64,000 nt of DNA. Source: Cypionkella aquatica. GTDB taxonomy: Bacteria; Pseudomonadota; Alphaproteobacteria; Rhodobacterales; Rhodobacteraceae. The notes beneath the pieces were generated by a model. That model was not told where the DNA came from. It worked only from the letters and a program-made list of their open reading frames with translations, and did no database searches. Every line of letters starts with the position of its first letter. Within the stretch, counting starts at the first letter, position 1. Made by a program: the position numbers and the translations under genes. Shown piece by piece: positions 8,769 to 17,990 of this stretch. The stretch is from positions 1 to 64,000 of the forward strand of contig NZ_BSPP01000015.1 in assembly GCF_030161095.1 (NCBI RefSeq), in the 5' to 3' direction.

Positions 8769-10001
8769 ATGACACTCACAAAAGCCCTCACCGGGCTGGC
8801 GCTTAGCGCTTTTCTAATGGGCTCAGCTGCATTTGCAGGCGAGATCACCATCAACTCGGATCACTCGGACCCGACGCCGAAAAAGGCGATGGAAGAGTTG
8901 ATTGCAGATTTTCAGGTGAAACATCCTGACATTACCGTCAAATGGAACAACTTCGATCACGAAGGCTACAAGGCCGCGATCCGCAACTTTCTGACCGCCG
9001 ATCCGCCGGATGTGGCCGCTTGGTATGCGGGCAACCGGATGGAGCCATTTGTCAAAGCCGGCCTGTTCGAGGACGTAAGCGACGTTTGGGCGGCCAATGG
9101 TCTGGATGATCAGTTGAAATCGGCCGCCTCGTCTATGACCATTGATGGTAAAAAGTGGGGTGTGCCTTACACTTACTATCAGTGGGGCATCTACTACCGC
9201 AAAGACCTGTTTGAACAGAACGGCATCACGCCGCCGAAAAACTGGGCCGAACTGCTGGCCGCCTGTGAAAAGCTGAATGCCGCAGGAATCGTGCCTTTCG
9301 CCATTGGAACCAAAGCCTTGTGGCCGACTGCTGGTTGGTTTGACTACCTCGATCTGCGAGTCAACGGCTATGAATTCCACATGGAGCTGACGTCTGGCAA
9401 AGTGCCCTACACCGATCCGCGGGTCAAAGCCGTGTTCGAGAAATGGGCAGAACTGGTCAAGCCGGGCTATTTCATCGCCAACCATGCGGCGATTGATTGG
9501 CAAGATGCCATCCCGCAAATCGTGCAGGGCAAGGCTGCGATGTATCTGATGGGCAACTTTGCGGTGGCCACGATGAAAGACGGCGGGCTGAGCGAAGACC
9601 AGATCGGCTTTATGCAGTTCCCGGAAATTACCGCAGGTATTCCGATGTCGGAAGATGCGCCGACCGACACGTTCCACATCCCTGCCGGGGCGAAGAACAA
9701 GGAAGACGCGAAGACGTTCCTTGCCTATCTCGCCTCGCCCGAAGCGCAAGCCAAGATGAACACGACGCTGGGCCAGTTGCCGGTCAACAATCAAGCGGCA
9801 AAACCCACCGACACCTTCCTTGAAGCAGGCTTCACCATGCTGTCGAACGCGCATGCTTTGGCGCAGTTCTATGACCGCGACGCGCCTGCCGAAATGGCCA
9901 AGGCCGGGATGGAGGGCTTTCAGGAATTCATGGTCAAGCCCGACGATCTGGACCGCATCCTTGAACGGCTCGAGAAAACCCGCGCCAAGGTCTACAAATA
10001 A
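8769..10001 (+). CDS. Carbohydrate ABC transporter, periplasmic substrate-binding protein
   Basis: 410 residues, family 1 extracellular solute-binding protein. A Sec signal peptide covers about residues 1-24 (hydrophobic ALTGLALSAFLMGSAAFA, cleavage before GEIT). The mature part has the MalE-type fold with GVPYTYYQWGIYYRKDLFEQ and the internal QIVQGKAAMYLMGNF. ATG 8769 was chosen because GGAGGAAACC precedes it and the signal peptide begins there; an upstream frame extension is rejected. It delivers the sugar to the two permeases that follow. Two galactosidases downstream suggest alpha/beta-galactosides such as melibiose, raffinose, lactose or galactosyl-glycerol as ligand. Confidence 0.9.
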   Translation: MTLTKALTGLALSAFLMGSAAFAGEITINSDHSDPTPKKAMEELIADFQVKHPDITVKWNNFDHEGYKAAIRNFLTADPPDVAAWYAGNRMEPFVKAGLFEDVSDVWAANGLDDQLKSAASSMTIDGKKWGVPYTYYQWGIYYRKDLFEQNGITPPKNWAELLAACEKLNAAGIVPFAIGTKALWPTAGWFDYLDLRVNGYEFHMELTSGKVPYTDPRVKAVFEKWAELVKPGYFIANHAAIDWQDAIPQIVQGKAAMYLMGNFAVATMKDGGLSEDQIGFMQFPEITAGIPMSEDAPTDTFHIPAGAKNKEDAKTFLAYLASPEAQAKMNTTLGQLPVNNQAAKPTDTFLEAGFTMLSNAHALAQFYDRDAPAEMAKAGMEGFQEFMVKPDDLDRILERLEKTRAKVYK

Positions 10002-10023
10002 GTCGGACTCCTCCCCCGACTAC

Positions 10024-10045
10024 GGGGTCGCCTTCTGGCGGCCCC
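10024..10045 (+). other. Intercistronic hairpin after the substrate-binding protein gene
   Basis: GGGGTCGCC, loop TTCT, GGCGGCCCC: nine pairs with one T-G wobble, without a T tract. It sits between the binding-protein gene and the first permease. Such hairpins commonly protect the upstream mRNA and raise binding-protein output relative to permease; that role is inferred. Confidence 0.55.
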
Positions 10046-10070
10046 GACCCGCTTCATTAACGAGGTCGCT

Positions 10071-10976
10071 ATGCAGCACGATCCCCAGCCTGCCGGGTTC
10101 TGGAAACGGAACCAGATGAAGATTGCACCCTACGTCTTTTTTGCTCCGGGTGCGCTGATGTTCTCGATTTATGTGTTGATCCCGATTGTGCAATCCATCT
10201 GGATCAGCTTTCAGGATTGGGATGGCCTCGGGCCAAAAACCTGGATCGGTCTGGCCAACTATGTCGAGCTTTTGGACGACGATACTTTCTATGTCGCGCT
10301 GAAAAACAACCTGCTGTGGCTGGGACTGTATCTGCTGGCGATCCCGATGGGGCTGGCAGCCGCGTTGTTTCTGAACCAGAACGTCTGGGGTATCCGGCTT
10401 TACAAGTCGATGTTCTTCTTTCCTTTCGTGATCAGCCAAGTCGTTGTCGGCCTGATGTTCACATGGTTCTACGCCCCCGATTTCGGCCTGTTCTCGCAGA
10501 TGATCAAATGGTTGACCGGCAGCGAAGTGGCGATTCTCGCGGATGAACGCTATGTCACTTATGGCATCATCGTAGCAGGGCTATGGCCGCAGACCGCCTA
10601 TTGCATGATCCTGTATCTGACCGGGTTGAACAACCTGAACTCGGAACAGATCGAGGCCGCGCGGATGGACAATGCCCGTGGCTGGCGTCTGCTGCGCCAT
10701 GTGATCTTGCCGCAACTGGCGCCCGCGACCTTCATCGCCATGGTCGTGACCGTGATCGGGGCGTTGCGCAGTTTCGATCTGGTGTCGATCATGACGGCGG
10801 GCGGGCCTTATGGCTCCAGTCAGGTGCTGTCGTATTTCATGTATGAACAGGCCCTGTCCGAATACGGCTATCGCATGGGATACGGGGCGGCCATCGCGGT
10901 GGTGCTGTTCCTGATCATGATGGTGTTTATCACGCTGTTCATCGTGCGGATGATCGCACAGGAAAGGAACCGCTGA
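10071..10976 (+). CDS. Carbohydrate ABC transporter permease (MalF/UgpA type)
   Basis: 301 residues with six predicted membrane segments, starting with APYVFFAPGALMFSIYVLIP. The cytoplasmic EAA loop that contacts the ATPase reads EQIEAARMDNARGWRLLRHVILP. It forms the membrane pore with the next permease. Same operon as the binding protein; its stop overlaps the next start by one base (TGATG arrangement). Confidence 0.9.
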   Translation: MQHDPQPAGFWKRNQMKIAPYVFFAPGALMFSIYVLIPIVQSIWISFQDWDGLGPKTWIGLANYVELLDDDTFYVALKNNLLWLGLYLLAIPMGLAAALFLNQNVWGIRLYKSMFFFPFVISQVVVGLMFTWFYAPDFGLFSQMIKWLTGSEVAILADERYVTYGIIVAGLWPQTAYCMILYLTGLNNLNSEQIEAARMDNARGWRLLRHVILPQLAPATFIAMVVTVIGALRSFDLVSIMTAGGPYGSSQVLSYFMYEQALSEYGYRMGYGAAIAVVLFLIMMVFITLFIVRMIAQERNR

Positions 10977-11824
10977 TGTTTCCGACCCCGATTCAAAAAG
11001 CCTCGGGCCCCACCAGACTTGCCTATCAGATTGCCTTGCCCATCGCTTTGGTGATCTGGCTGTTTCCGCTGATCGGTGTGGCGGTAACGTCGCTGCGCCC
11101 GGCATCCGATCTGGCGGCTGGCAATTACTTTGGTGTGCCCTCGTCCATCGCGTTTGAAAACTATGCTTCGGTGTTCCGCGACAGCCCGATCGGCTGGTAT
11201 ATCCTGAACTCGTTCAAGGTGACGATCCCGACGGTGATCGGCGCGGTGGGCCTGTCTTGCCTGACCGGCTTTGCGCTGGCGGTCTACGGCTTTCGCGCCA
11301 ATCTTTGGGTGTTCTTTGCCTTTGTTGCGGGCAACTTCATCCCGTTCCAGATCCTGATGGTGCCAGTGCGCGATCTGACGCTGAAGGCCGGGCTCTATGA
11401 CAGCACACTCGGCCTCGTGCTGTTTCACGTCGCCTTCCAGACCGGGTTCTGCACTCTGTTCATGCGCAATTTCATCAAGGGTATGCCGTTTGCCTTGATC
11501 GAAAGCGCGCGGGTGGAAGGGGTCAGCGAATGGCAGATATTCCGCCATATCGTGCTGCCCCTGATGCGCCCCGCCATCGCAGCCCTGTCAGTGCTGGTAT
11601 TCACCTTCGTGTGGAACGATTACTTCTGGGCCACGGTTCTGGTGCAGGGCCAACACGCCATGCCCGTCACCGCAGGGCTTTACGCACTTAACGGGCAATG
11701 GGTGGCCGCGTGGCACCTGGTCTCTGCCGGGTCCATCGTCGCAGCCCTGCCCCCCGTGTTGATGTTTTTCCTAATGCAGCGGCACTTCATTGCCGGACTG
11801 ACCCTTGGCGCGACCAAGGGCTGA
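10976..11824 (+). CDS. Carbohydrate ABC transporter permease (MalG/UgpE type)
   Basis: 282 residues, six membrane segments. The EAA loop is [20 protein letters not shown] followed by [12 protein letters not shown], and the end [15 protein letters not shown] is the usual MalG C-terminus. Inner-membrane partner of the preceding permease. Start overlaps the upstream stop, indicating translational coupling. Confidence 0.9.
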   Translation: MFPTPIQKASGPTRLAYQIALPIALVIWLFPLIGVAVTSLRPASDLAAGNYFGVPSSIAFENYASVFRDSPIGWYILNSFKVTIPTVIGAVGLSCLTGFALAVYGFRANLWVFFAFVAGNFIPFQILMVPVRDLTLKAGLYDSTLGLVLFHVAFQTGFCTLFMRNFIKGMPFALIESARVEGVSEWQIFRHIVLPLMRPAIAALSVLVFTFVWNDYFWATVLVQGQHAMPVTAGLYALNGQWVAAWHLVSAGSIVAALPPVLMFFLMQRHFIAGLTLGATKG

Positions 11825-11840
11825 TGAAAAGGAGCCTGTC

Positions 11841-12929
11841 ATGGCCGAAGTAAGCCTAAGCAACGTCAAAAAAGACTTTGGTGCAATCAGCATCATCAAG
11901 GGCATCGACCTTGAGATCAAAGACGGCGAGTTCTGCGTGTTTGTCGGCCCCTCGGGCTGCGGCAAATCCACCTTGCTGCGGATGATCGCTGGGCTAGAGG
12001 ACATCTCGCAGGGCGCGTTGCGCATCGGTGGCCGCGACATGACGAAAATCGGCCCGTCAGATCGCGGTGTGGCGATGGTGTTCCAAAGTTATGCCCTTTA
12101 TCCGCACATGACGGTGGGCGAGAACATCGGCTTTGGGCTGCGCATGACCGGCCATGAAAAGGCCGAGATTGCAAAGCGCACCGCCGCCGCCGCCAAGATG
12201 CTGCAACTGGAACCCCTGCTGGAACGCAAACCCGGCCAGCTTTCGGGCGGGCAACGCCAGCGGGTGGCGATTGGCCGCGCGATCGTGCGTAACCCCGAAG
12301 TGTTCCTGTTCGACGAGCCGCTCTCGAACCTTGATGCATCGCTGCGGGTGCAGATGCGCGGCGAAATCTCGCGTCTGCATCAGGACTTGGGTGCCACGAT
12401 GATCTATGTGACGCATGATCAGGTCGAAGCGATGACGATGGCCGACAAGATCGTCGTGCTATCGGCGGGGCGCATTGAACAGGTCGGCAGCCCGCTGGAA
12501 CTGTATCACCGCCCGAAAAACCTGTTCGTCGCGGGCTTTATCGGCAGCCCCAAGATGAATTTCATCCCGGTTGACGCCCGCCCCCACAACGGCGGCATCG
12601 AAGTGACACTACCGGGCGGAGCCACCCTGCAACTGGCTGGAACGCTGGCGGCTGCGGGCAAGATGACCTTGGGCCTGCGCCCCGAACATGCCAGCGCTAC
12701 GGGGGCAGGTGACGCGGTTCTGCCTGCAAAGGTGCAACTGGCAGAACATCTGGGGTCCGAAACCCTGTTCTTTGTCAGTCTGGCGGATGGCACCGAAATC
12801 GCCGTCAAGGCAGACGGTCTGGCAGCCGAGCGTCCCGGTGATACGATGCAGATCGGCTTTCCGGCGCGCGCCTGCCACTTGTTTGATGCAGACGGCAATG
12901 CCGTATTGAACGGGGACTTGACGCGCTGA
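11841..12929 (+). CDS. Carbohydrate ABC transporter ATPase (MsmK/UgpC type)
   Basis: 362 residues. Walker [10 protein letters not shown] (about residues 36-44), signature [15 protein letters not shown], Walker [13 protein letters not shown] and the switch histidine in [10 protein letters not shown] are intact. The C-terminal third is a TOBE/MalK-like regulatory domain (LGLRPEHA). The start at 11841 follows AAGGAGCCTGTC; an earlier in-frame ATG at 11805 lies inside the upstream permease gene. The stop overlaps the start of the beta-galactosidase gene, so uptake and hydrolysis are coupled. Confidence 0.92.
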   Translation: MAEVSLSNVKKDFGAISIIKGIDLEIKDGEFCVFVGPSGCGKSTLLRMIAGLEDISQGALRIGGRDMTKIGPSDRGVAMVFQSYALYPHMTVGENIGFGLRMTGHEKAEIAKRTAAAAKMLQLEPLLERKPGQLSGGQRQRVAIGRAIVRNPEVFLFDEPLSNLDASLRVQMRGEISRLHQDLGATMIYVTHDQVEAMTMADKIVVLSAGRIEQVGSPLELYHRPKNLFVAGFIGSPKMNFIPVDARPHNGGIEVTLPGGATLQLAGTLAAAGKMTLGLRPEHASATGAGDAVLPAKVQLAEHLGSETLFFVSLADGTEIAVKADGLAAERPGDTMQIGFPARACHLFDADGNAVLNGDLTR

Positions 12930-14875
12930 TGCTTGGAGTTTGCTACTACCCCGAACAATGGGACGAAGCCCGCTGGACCACCGATGCGCGCCGGATGCGC
13001 GAGCTTGGCATATCCTTCGTCCGCATCGGCGAATTTGCATGGTCTCGCATCGAACCTGCGCGCGATCAGTTCAACTTTGGCTGGCTCGACCGCGCCATGG
13101 ATGTGCTGCACGCCGCAGGGCTGAAGATCGTGCTTGGCACGCCCACCGCCACGCCGCCGAAATGGCTGGTTGATGAATGTCCCGACATTCTGCCCTACGA
13201 CGAACAAGGCCGCGTGCGCGGCTTTGGCTCGCGCCGGCATTACACCATGTCGTCGCAAGCTTGGTGGCGCGAAAGCGCCCGCATCGTCACCGCGATTGCG
13301 CAGCGTTACGGCGATCATCCCGGCTTGGTTGGCTGGCAAACCGACAACGAATACGGCTGCCACGACACAACACTGTCTTGGGGCCCGGAAGATTTGCGGG
13401 CGTTCCAAGACTGGCTGCGCCGCCGCTATCAATCCTGCGATCAGTTGAACGAGGCTTGGGGCGCGGTGTTCTGGTCGATGGAGGTCGCCGATTTCGCGGA
13501 AGTCACCCTGCCGAACCTGACCGTGACCGAGGCCAACCCGGCGCATCGGATGGATTTCTGGCGCTTCCATTCCGATCAGGTCGCGGCTTATGACTTGATG
13601 CAATGCGACATCATCCGCGCCCATTCACCGGGCCGCTGGATCACCCATAACTTCATGGGCTTTGTGTCAGATTTTGATCATTTCGCCGTGGCCGATCACC
13701 TTGATCTGGCATCATGGGATAGCTACCCGATTGGCTTTGTCGAAAAATTCCCGTTCTCGGAAGCCGAGCGCAACCGCTGGGCCGAAACCTCGCACCCCGA
13801 CATCGCCCCGTGGCATCACGATCTTTACCGAGGTGTCGGACGTGGCCGGTTCTGGGTGATGGAGCAGCAGCCCGGCCCGGTGAACTGGGCGGCATGGAAC
13901 CCGGTGCCCAAACCCGGCATGGTGCGGCTGTGGACATGGGAAGCCATGGCCCACGGGGCCGAAGTCGTCAGCTATTTCCGCTGGCGTCAGGCCCCCTTTG
14001 CGCAGGAACAATATCACGCCGGCTTGAACCTGCCGGGGGCGGACGCGCTGTCGCCCGGCGGCCTTGAAGCGGGCCGCGTTGCGCAAGAAATAGCACAACT
14101 CGGGCAACTTCCTGCTGTGCAGCAGGCTCCGGTGGCCATTGTGTTCGACTATGCCAGCTATTGGGCCACCATGGTGCAGCCACAGGGCTGCGACTTCCGC
14201 TACGAAGAACTTGCTTTCCGCTGGTATGAGGCCTTGCGCCGTCGCGGCCTTGATGTCGATGTGGTCCGCCCCGGTGCGCCCTTGGGCGGATACGCGGCGG
14301 TGATCGTGCCCACCATGATCCACGTCACCGATGCCGCACAGGCGGCACTGGAGTCCGCAAAGGGCGTGGTGCTGATTGGCCCGCGGGCAGGCTCGCGCAC
14401 CCGCAGCTTTGCCATCCCGCACGATCTGCCCCCCGGCCCGCTGCACGACCTGACGCAAAACCGCGTGATCGAAGTCGCATCGCTACGCCCCGGTCTGACC
14501 CAAACCGTCAGCGGCGGGGTTGAAGGCCACGCCACCCGCTGGCGCGACCACGCGACAACAACAGCGCAGGTGCTGGCCCGCTTTGAAGACGGCGGCCCTG
14601 CGCTGACCCAACACGGCCAAGCCCTGCATCTGCTGTGCTGGCCGGATGAGGCACTACTCGGGTCGGTGATGGATCTGGTCTGCCACACCGCGGGCCTGCA
14701 CACCATGCCGCTGCCCGAACACATCCGCCTGCGCCGCCGGGGCGATCTGTGGTTCTTCACCAACTATGGCCCCGAGGCATGGAGCCTGCCAGAAAGCTTT
14801 GAATGTGTGCTGGGCAACCATCAGATGCCCGCGCAAAGCGTCACCGTCGCTAAGTCCCTATCGGAAAAGGTTTAA
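12929..14875 (+). CDS. GH42 beta-galactosidase
   Basis: 648 residues, the usual length of family GH42. The TIM barrel begins GVCYYPEQWDEARW. The acid/base glutamate is in WQTDNEYG (Glu 141) and the likely nucleophile in VMEQQPGPVNW (Glu 312). Trimerisation and beta domains follow. No signal peptide, so it acts in the cytoplasm on imported beta-galactosides. Joined to the ATPase gene by a one-base stop/start overlap and followed after three bases by the alpha-galactosidase. GH42 enzymes often prefer galacto-oligosaccharides over lactose; the natural substrate is not deducible. Confidence 0.93.
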   Translation: MLGVCYYPEQWDEARWTTDARRMRELGISFVRIGEFAWSRIEPARDQFNFGWLDRAMDVLHAAGLKIVLGTPTATPPKWLVDECPDILPYDEQGRVRGFGSRRHYTMSSQAWWRESARIVTAIAQRYGDHPGLVGWQTDNEYGCHDTTLSWGPEDLRAFQDWLRRRYQSCDQLNEAWGAVFWSMEVADFAEVTLPNLTVTEANPAHRMDFWRFHSDQVAAYDLMQCDIIRAHSPGRWITHNFMGFVSDFDHFAVADHLDLASWDSYPIGFVEKFPFSEAERNRWAETSHPDIAPWHHDLYRGVGRGRFWVMEQQPGPVNWAAWNPVPKPGMVRLWTWEAMAHGAEVVSYFRWRQAPFAQEQYHAGLNLPGADALSPGGLEAGRVAQEIAQLGQLPAVQQAPVAIVFDYASYWATMVQPQGCDFRYEELAFRWYEALRRRGLDVDVVRPGAPLGGYAAVIVPTMIHVTDAAQAALESAKGVVLIGPRAGSRTRSFAIPHDLPPGPLHDLTQNRVIEVASLRPGLTQTVSGGVEGHATRWRDHATTTAQVLARFEDGGPALTQHGQALHLLCWPDEALLGSVMDLVCHTAGLHTMPLPEHIRLRRRGDLWFFTNYGPEAWSLPESFECVLGNHQMPAQSVTVAKSLSEKV

Positions 14876-14878
14876 GCC

Positions 14879-16948
14879 ATGCCGCAGTGGCGTCTGGATA
14901 CCCCGCAGCAAACGCTTGTTCTGGCGACCGAAGGCATCATGCCTCAGGTGGTCTATTGGGGTGCGCCACTGCCCGCATCCGAAGATCTGGAGGCGCTTGC
15001 GCTGTCTCAAGTGTCTGATTTGACAGGCGGGATGCTCGACCGTCTGCCCGATCTGTCGCTTTGCCCGCTGCCGGGGTCCGATTGGCAGGGCCAACCCGGC
15101 ATGGCGCTTAGCGAGGCAGACGGCCACCAGATCACCCCACGCTTTCGGTTCGACCATGCCGAGATTGCCCCAGATGCTCTGACCCTGCACAGCACCGCAG
15201 ACGGACTGCGCCTAAGCCACAGCTTCCGCGCCCACCCCACGGGCGTGATCGCAATGACCACCGCGCTGCAAGCAGATCGCCCGGTCCGCCTGCACTGGCT
15301 GGCAGCGCCTGTGCTGCCAATCCCAGCCTTGGGCACCGAAATGATCGACGTTGCGGGCAAATGGCTCGGCGAGTTTCAACTGCAGCGCCAGCCATGGTCT
15401 GTCGGCGCCCGCCTGCGCGAGGCCCGCACTGGGCGCTCGGGCCAAGAACATCCGCCCTATGCGCTGTTCCCAGAACCCGGCTGCACCAATACCGCAGGCA
15501 AGGTGCGGGCGCTGCATTATGCATGGTCAGGCGGGCACCGCATGGTCGCGGAAGAGATGCCCGACGGCCGGCGTCAGGTGCAGTTTGGCCAAGCATGGGG
15601 CGCAGAACTGGAAACCTCGACACAGTTTCAATCGGCTGAACTGCTGGCGGCGGTGTCAGACAGCGGCCTGAATGGCATCGGTCAGACCTTTCAGCGCGAC
15701 ATCCGCGACCGCGTGGTGACATGGCCCGACCCCGCCCGCCCGCGCCCGGTGCATTACAACTGCTGGGAGGCTGTGTATTTCGACCACGACCTTGCCACCC
15801 TATCCGACATCGCCACCCGTGCAGCCGCCTTGGGGGCCGAGCGTTTCGTGCTCGACGATGGCTGGTTCAAACTACGCGACAACGACACTTCCAGCCTTGG
15901 CGACTGGACGGTGGACCTGCGCAAATGGCCGCAGGGCCTGCATCCGCTGATCGCCCACATCCACGCGCTGAACATGACCTTCGGCCTTTGGGTCGAACCC
16001 GAGATGATCAACCCCAACAGCGACCTCTACCGCGCCCATCCCGATTGGGTGCTGGGGCATGCCGATCAAACCACCGGGCGCAACCAACTGGTGCTAAACC
16101 TTGGCTTACAAGCGGTGCAGGACCATCTGTTTGAAGTGCTTTCGGCATTGTTGCGGGCCTATCCAATCGATTATCTGAAATGGGATCACAACCGCCTGCT
16201 GCCAGTGGTGGACGCCGAGCAGACCCGTGGCATCTATGCCCTGATGGCCCGCCTGCGCGCTGCACATCCGCTGGTCGAGTTGGAAAGCTGCGCCTCGGGC
16301 GGCGGTCGGATCGACGCAGGCATACTCGCGCAGACCCAGCGCGTCTGGCTGTCCGATTGCCTTGATCCGATCGAACGGCTGCGCATCCAGCATGACGCCG
16401 CCCTGTTCTTGCCGTCCTGTGTTGTCGGCAGCCATGTCGGTGCGCGCAAATCCCACACCACCGGGCGCGCGCATCCCATGTCGCTGCGCGCTTGGGTCGC
16501 GGCCACCCGGCACTTTGGTTTTGAGATGGACCTTCGCGCGCTCGACACTGCCGAGGCGCAGACACTGGGCCACGTGACTGCGTGGTGGAAAGCCAACCGC
16601 GATTGGCTCATGCGGGCAGCAACGCTGCGGCTGGACAGCGCTGATCCTGCCGTGCTTGCCGAGATGCAAGTTTCCGAGGATGGCGGGCGATTTGTGCTGG
16701 CCTCAGCCCAGATCGAGATGAGCCGACAGATTCTGCCCAAAGCCCTGCGTCTGACCGGGCTTGACCCCGCAGCGCACTATGAAATCCGCCTGATGAACGC
16801 CGATGATGCGCCACCGCAATCGCGGGCCAAATGTGCTTTGGCCACCGGCCCGCTGCGCCTAAGCGGAGCCGCACTGATGGCACAGGGTATCTTGTTGCCA
16901 GTTGCATGGCCTGCCTCTATCTGGATGGTCGAGGGAATAAAAATATGA
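14879..16948 (+). CDS. GH36 alpha-galactosidase
   Basis: 689 residues. An N-terminal beta-sandwich (about 1-280) precedes a TIM barrel starting VHYNCWEAVYFDHD. The nucleophile Asp 436 is in YLKWDHNR and the acid/base Asp 493 in LSDCLD; CASGGGRID is the galactose-binding loop. No signal peptide, hence cytoplasmic hydrolysis of alpha-galactosides such as melibiose or raffinose, or algal galactosyl-glycerol. Last gene of the transporter operon. Pairing with GH42 suggests use of mixed galactosides or release of galactose from both anomers; no galactose-degradation genes follow. Confidence 0.93.
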   Translation: MPQWRLDTPQQTLVLATEGIMPQVVYWGAPLPASEDLEALALSQVSDLTGGMLDRLPDLSLCPLPGSDWQGQPGMALSEADGHQITPRFRFDHAEIAPDALTLHSTADGLRLSHSFRAHPTGVIAMTTALQADRPVRLHWLAAPVLPIPALGTEMIDVAGKWLGEFQLQRQPWSVGARLREARTGRSGQEHPPYALFPEPGCTNTAGKVRALHYAWSGGHRMVAEEMPDGRRQVQFGQAWGAELETSTQFQSAELLAAVSDSGLNGIGQTFQRDIRDRVVTWPDPARPRPVHYNCWEAVYFDHDLATLSDIATRAAALGAERFVLDDGWFKLRDNDTSSLGDWTVDLRKWPQGLHPLIAHIHALNMTFGLWVEPEMINPNSDLYRAHPDWVLGHADQTTGRNQLVLNLGLQAVQDHLFEVLSALLRAYPIDYLKWDHNRLLPVVDAEQTRGIYALMARLRAAHPLVELESCASGGGRIDAGILAQTQRVWLSDCLDPIERLRIQHDAALFLPSCVVGSHVGARKSHTTGRAHPMSLRAWVAATRHFGFEMDLRALDTAEAQTLGHVTAWWKANRDWLMRAATLRLDSADPAVLAEMQVSEDGGRFVLASAQIEMSRQILPKALRLTGLDPAAHYEIRLMNADDAPPQSRAKCALATGPLRLSGAALMAQGILLPVAWPASIWMVEGIKI

Positions 16949-17289
16949 GCAAACAATGCTGAAGCTGGCGCGCTCCAATCAGATTTTGGTGCGGCAAAGC
17001 CCATAGTGTCGGTCGCCGCAATAATCCCAGCCGCGTGGTGCGGACGTTGATCCGGCACGCGATGGCAGGCAGCATATCCCACAGCAATATGTCTGTCAGC
17101 GACCCTTGGCTGAGCAAGCGTAAAACTATTTGCGCTCTGAAAAAATATATATCGCTGGTTAGGTATGCTAAGCAAAGTTTCCCAGCTAGGGACGCAACAT
17201 GCCTTTGAAAATGTCAGGCAAATCGGTGAGAAAGCTTTGATTCAGAGCCCTTAATAATCACTGCACTAAAGATAGTCGTTGCTGGTCAG
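16949..17289. other. Gene-free stretch between galactoside operon and yaeQ
   Basis: About 340 bases between convergent genes. No frame with a recognisable product, no clear T-tailed hairpin. The central part (about 17140-17165) is AT-rich. I see nothing further in it. Confidence 0.45.
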
Positions 17290-17835
17290 CTACGCGGCGG
17301 CCTTCCATTTTAACGGCGTCAAATAAACAATGTGATCTGCGACGCTGACCATCAATTCGCCATCCTGAATATTGACCTGCAACTGCATCGTGCGGTTCGC
17401 CAGCTTGGTCAGTTCGGTTGTATCCTTTTCGGAAAACCCTATAACTTGCAAATTTGCGAACCGAAGGCTTCCGTCTTTGATCTTGTCCCACCAAATCTCG
17501 GCAGTTTTACCACCGTATGGGTAGACAACGACTTTATCAGCCTTACTGCAGGATTGTCGCATAACTTTCTCGCTCGGCAAGCCGAGTGCGACCCAAACTT
17601 CCAACTCGCCACTCAGGCTCTTTTGCCAGATGTCGGGCTCGTCATTGGTTGAAATTCCTTTAGTCATTTCCAGATTTTTATGGGCGTTCAGCGCAAAAGC
17701 GACAATACGCAGCATCAACCGTTCATCCGTTTCCGAAGGATGCTTGGCTATGGTCAGTTTATGCGTTTCATAATAGTGGCGATCCATGTCTGAGACGGAA
17801 AGCTCAACTTTGTAAACGGTGGCATTTTGCGCCAT
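17290..17835 (-). CDS. yaeQ: YaeQ family protein
   Basis: 181 residues, the normal YaeQ length. It starts MAQNATVYKVELSVSDMDRH and contains HPSETDERLMLRIVAFAL and the GLPSEKVMRQSCSKADKV block typical of this PD-(D/E)XK-fold family. The biochemical role is unresolved; older work linked the E. coli relative to RfaH suppression, and the fold suggests a nuclease-like site. The start at 17835 was chosen by family alignment; the frame extends 39 codons upstream without support. It lies downstream of the glycosyltransferase-like gene on the same strand, with 155 bases between. Confidence 0.88.
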   Translation of the reverse strand: MAQNATVYKVELSVSDMDRHYYETHKLTIAKHPSETDERLMLRIVAFALNAHKNLEMTKGISTNDEPDIWQKSLSGELEVWVALGLPSEKVMRQSCSKADKVVVYPYGGKTAEIWWDKIKDGSLRFANLQVIGFSEKDTTELTKLANRTMQLQVNIQDGELMVSVADHIVYLTPLKWKAAA

Positions 17836-17990
17836 GTTTTTTCCCAAATCTGCGAAGATTGTGATGCTTACCGGGTCTTGCGGCGATGTGAAAGCATATT
17901 CGATGCAAGAGGCTCGGCCGCCTACCCACGAAGATCCCAATGAGCGCCGCAAAAGCTTGCCGATGGCACCGCCGGGCCGGTCCGAATGGC

